This document shows, piece after piece, positions 62,735 to 64,000 of a stretch of 64,000 nt of DNA. A program made the position numbers and the translations under genes. The notes below the pieces were generated by a model. That model was not told the DNA's origin. It did no database searches and was given only the letters and a program-made list of their open reading frames with translations. The stretch covers positions 78,942 through 142,941 of the forward strand of contig NZ_JAANHS010000008.1 in the NCBI RefSeq assembly GCF_011174775.1. Direction: 5' to 3'. This DNA is from Rhodobacter calidifons (lineage in GTDB: Bacteria > Pseudomonadota > Alphaproteobacteria > Rhodobacterales > Rhodobacteraceae). Numbering within the stretch: position 1 is the first letter of the stretch; every line of letters starts with the position of its first letter.

Positions 62735-63226
62735 ATGGCGCGCAGCTTATGCATCAGCGCGGCGGAGGTCGAGGATCTCGACCTGCTCTGGATTGCGCTG
62801 GCCATGGCGGCGCAGGAGAACAGCGTCGAGGCCGCGCGCCGCATTCCGGTCGTCGCCGCGCATCTCGAGGGATGGCGGCGCCCCGGCGATTTCGGCGTCC
62901 TAGCAAGGCGGGCCGACGGCGGCTTCCTCGGCGCGGCCTGGGCGCGGCAGTTCCGGCCCGAGGAAGGGCCGACCTTCCATTTCGGGGACCGATGCCCCGA
63001 AGTGACCATCGGCGTGGCCGCCGAGGCGCGCGGCCAAGGGGTCGGACGGGCGCTGTTGCAGACGTTTGTCGCGCAGGCGCGGCTTCGGGGCTGCGGCCTG
63101 TCCTTGAACGTCCGGGAGACCAACCCGGCGATCCGCCTCTATGAGCGTCTCGGCTTCGTGCGGGTGCCGGGCGCCGTGATGCGCAACCGGAGCGGCACGC
63201 TGTCGGTAGGCATGCGACTCGACTGA
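62735..63226 (+). CDS. GNAT-family N-acetyltransferase
   Basis: 163 residues. The acetyl-CoA-binding motif is EVTIGVAAEARGQGVGRALLQ (about residues 89-109), and NVRETNPAIRLYERLGFVRV is the C-terminal substrate-side motif. GGAGG lies about 10 nt before the ATG. It is the last intact gene before the phage-derived remnants. Substrate unknown. Confidence 0.88.
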   Translation: MARSLCISAAEVEDLDLLWIALAMAAQENSVEAARRIPVVAAHLEGWRRPGDFGVLARRADGGFLGAAWARQFRPEEGPTFHFGDRCPEVTIGVAAEARGQGVGRALLQTFVAQARLRGCGLSLNVRETNPAIRLYERLGFVRVPGAVMRNRSGTLSVGMRLD

Positions 63227-63780
63227 CCGCGGCGCATCGGTCAGGCGAAGCTCGCGCAGTCGATGCGCACCACGGTCGAAAGCATCCAGACCCTTACCTG
63301 GGCCAGGGAACTGGCCGGGGTCTCGATAGGCCAGATCGAGCAGGCGACGCAGCGTCTGACCAATCGCCTGTCGGAAGCGGCCAGGGGTTCCGGCGCGGCG
63401 GTGGGCGCGCTGCGGCGGCTGAACCTGACGGCGGCGGAGTTGCAGGCCCTGCCGCTCGACCGGCGCATCGTGGCGATCCAGGACGCGCTGGCCAGATATG
63501 TGCCCGAGGCCGAGCGGGCGGCCGTCGCCTCTGACCTCTTCGGCGACCGTGCGGCGCTCGCCTTCCTGCGGATCGACACCGCGACCCTGCGGGACGCGGC
63601 GCGCGACGTGCAGGATTTCGGGGTGGCGGTCAGTGCGGCCGATGCCGCGCAGATCGAGCGGACGGGCGACGCCATCGCACGGCTCAGCCTGATCTGGACC
63701 GGTCTCGTCAACCGACTGACCGTCGCCGTCGCCCCGGCGCTGGAAACGGTGGCGACCAAACTCGCCGACATGGCGCGGGC
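63227..63780 (+). pseudogene. Phage tail tape-measure protein fragment
   Basis: The frame runs from immediately after the GNAT stop, with no start of its own near the beginning (ATG 63263 is internal in look). Residues such as AALGRLNL-like ALRRLNLTAAELQALPLDRRIVAIQDAL and ERAAVASDLFGDRAALAFLRI match the repetitive core of phage tape-measure proteins, ending ETVATKLADMA. At about 63780 homology jumps to a baseplate protein in another frame. It is an internal piece of a much longer gene. Confidence 0.62.
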
Positions 63781-64000
63781 TGGTTCTCCCGCGGCTGGCG
63801 CGATGACGCGATCCAGCGCGCCTATCTGGAGGCCAGTTATCTCTGGTGGGGTCAGGGCGCGAACAACCCGACGTCGCCTGTTTACGGCGGCCGGATGGTC
63901 CATGTCCCCGAGTGCGCCGCCTGGACCTGGGACGCGCGACCCTATCCTTTCTTTCCGGAACTGACCGGGATCTGGACGGACGGGCCGAACTGGCGGCTCG
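63781..64000 (+). pseudogene. GTA/phage baseplate (host-specificity) protein fragment, runs off the window
   Basis: In the frame starting at 63781 the sequence reads WFSRGWRDDAIQRAYLEAS, then NNPTSPVYGGRMV and AAWTWDARPYPFFPE. This is the TIM-barrel-like segment of the large GTA/phage baseplate ('megatron'/orfg15) protein. It is out of frame with the tape-measure fragment just before it. I infer a deletion that fused two tail genes. The right side is cut by the window edge, so it may continue. Confidence 0.6.

Overview
The window reads as a chromosomal segment of a high-GC alphaproteobacterium, most likely family Rhodobacteraceae (Paracoccus/Rhodobacter/Gemmobacter-like). The clues are strong GC3 bias, the gene families present (non-pyrrolysine MttB family, MocR next to a DUF1127 protein, RTX protein, gene-transfer-agent-type tail proteins), and dense operons with ATGA/GTGA start-stop overlaps. 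No rRNA, CRISPR array or replication origin was seen. Two tRNAs are present: Gln(TTG) and Ser(TGA).

0-32.6 kb is a core-like backbone. It holds an mttB-family methyltransferase, guaA, a nitroreductase, an EamA exporter, a FadL-type porin, metA, ppk2 with a TetR regulator, a PotABC-type ABC transporter without its binding protein, a MocR regulator facing a DUF1127 gene, and rplM-rpsI. It continues with a partial capsule-export set (kpsT-kpsE-kdsA, no kpsM) and tRNA-Gln. Next come the conserved four-gene Anbu cluster (CP-ATP-grasp, alpha-E, transglutaminase, Anbu peptidase), then tmk, a DD-carboxypeptidase and a SPOR lipoprotein.

32.6-35 kb is a decayed island next to tRNA-Ser. I read it as the remains of a DNA-phosphorothioation (Dnd/Dpt) system: a dndC-like PP-loop fragment joined out of frame to the C-terminal half of a DptH-like HerA ATPase, capped by a truncated IS110 transposase.

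35-51.9 kb is an iron and metal acquisition block. A heme receptor gene with its own exbB-exbD-exbD-tonB energiser set is divergent from hmuS-T-U-V. A second operon carries a TonB receptor, an MFS permease and a DUF2218-SIP reductase, with an AraC gene upstream. Upstream of the AraC gene lies an ATGA-chained row of small genes. It faces a second row ending in a pseudoazurin. The two rows each encode one member of what looks like an undescribed ~165-residue protein pair. I consider this the most interesting intact locus here.

51.9-55.4 kb is a nested insertion-sequence graveyard: a phnE remnant, an IS66 element with a frameshifted tnpC, an IS3-like 3' remnant, and an IS5-family element with a probable frameshift site and an apparently lost catalytic Asp. 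55.4-64 kb holds a GNAT gene cut by the IS5, a Leu/Ile/Val-type binding protein, and a two-component pair whose kinase frame contains three in-frame TAG codons. These are followed by an RTX protein, another GNAT, and the fused remnants of a tape-measure gene and a GTA/phage baseplate gene running off the right edge.
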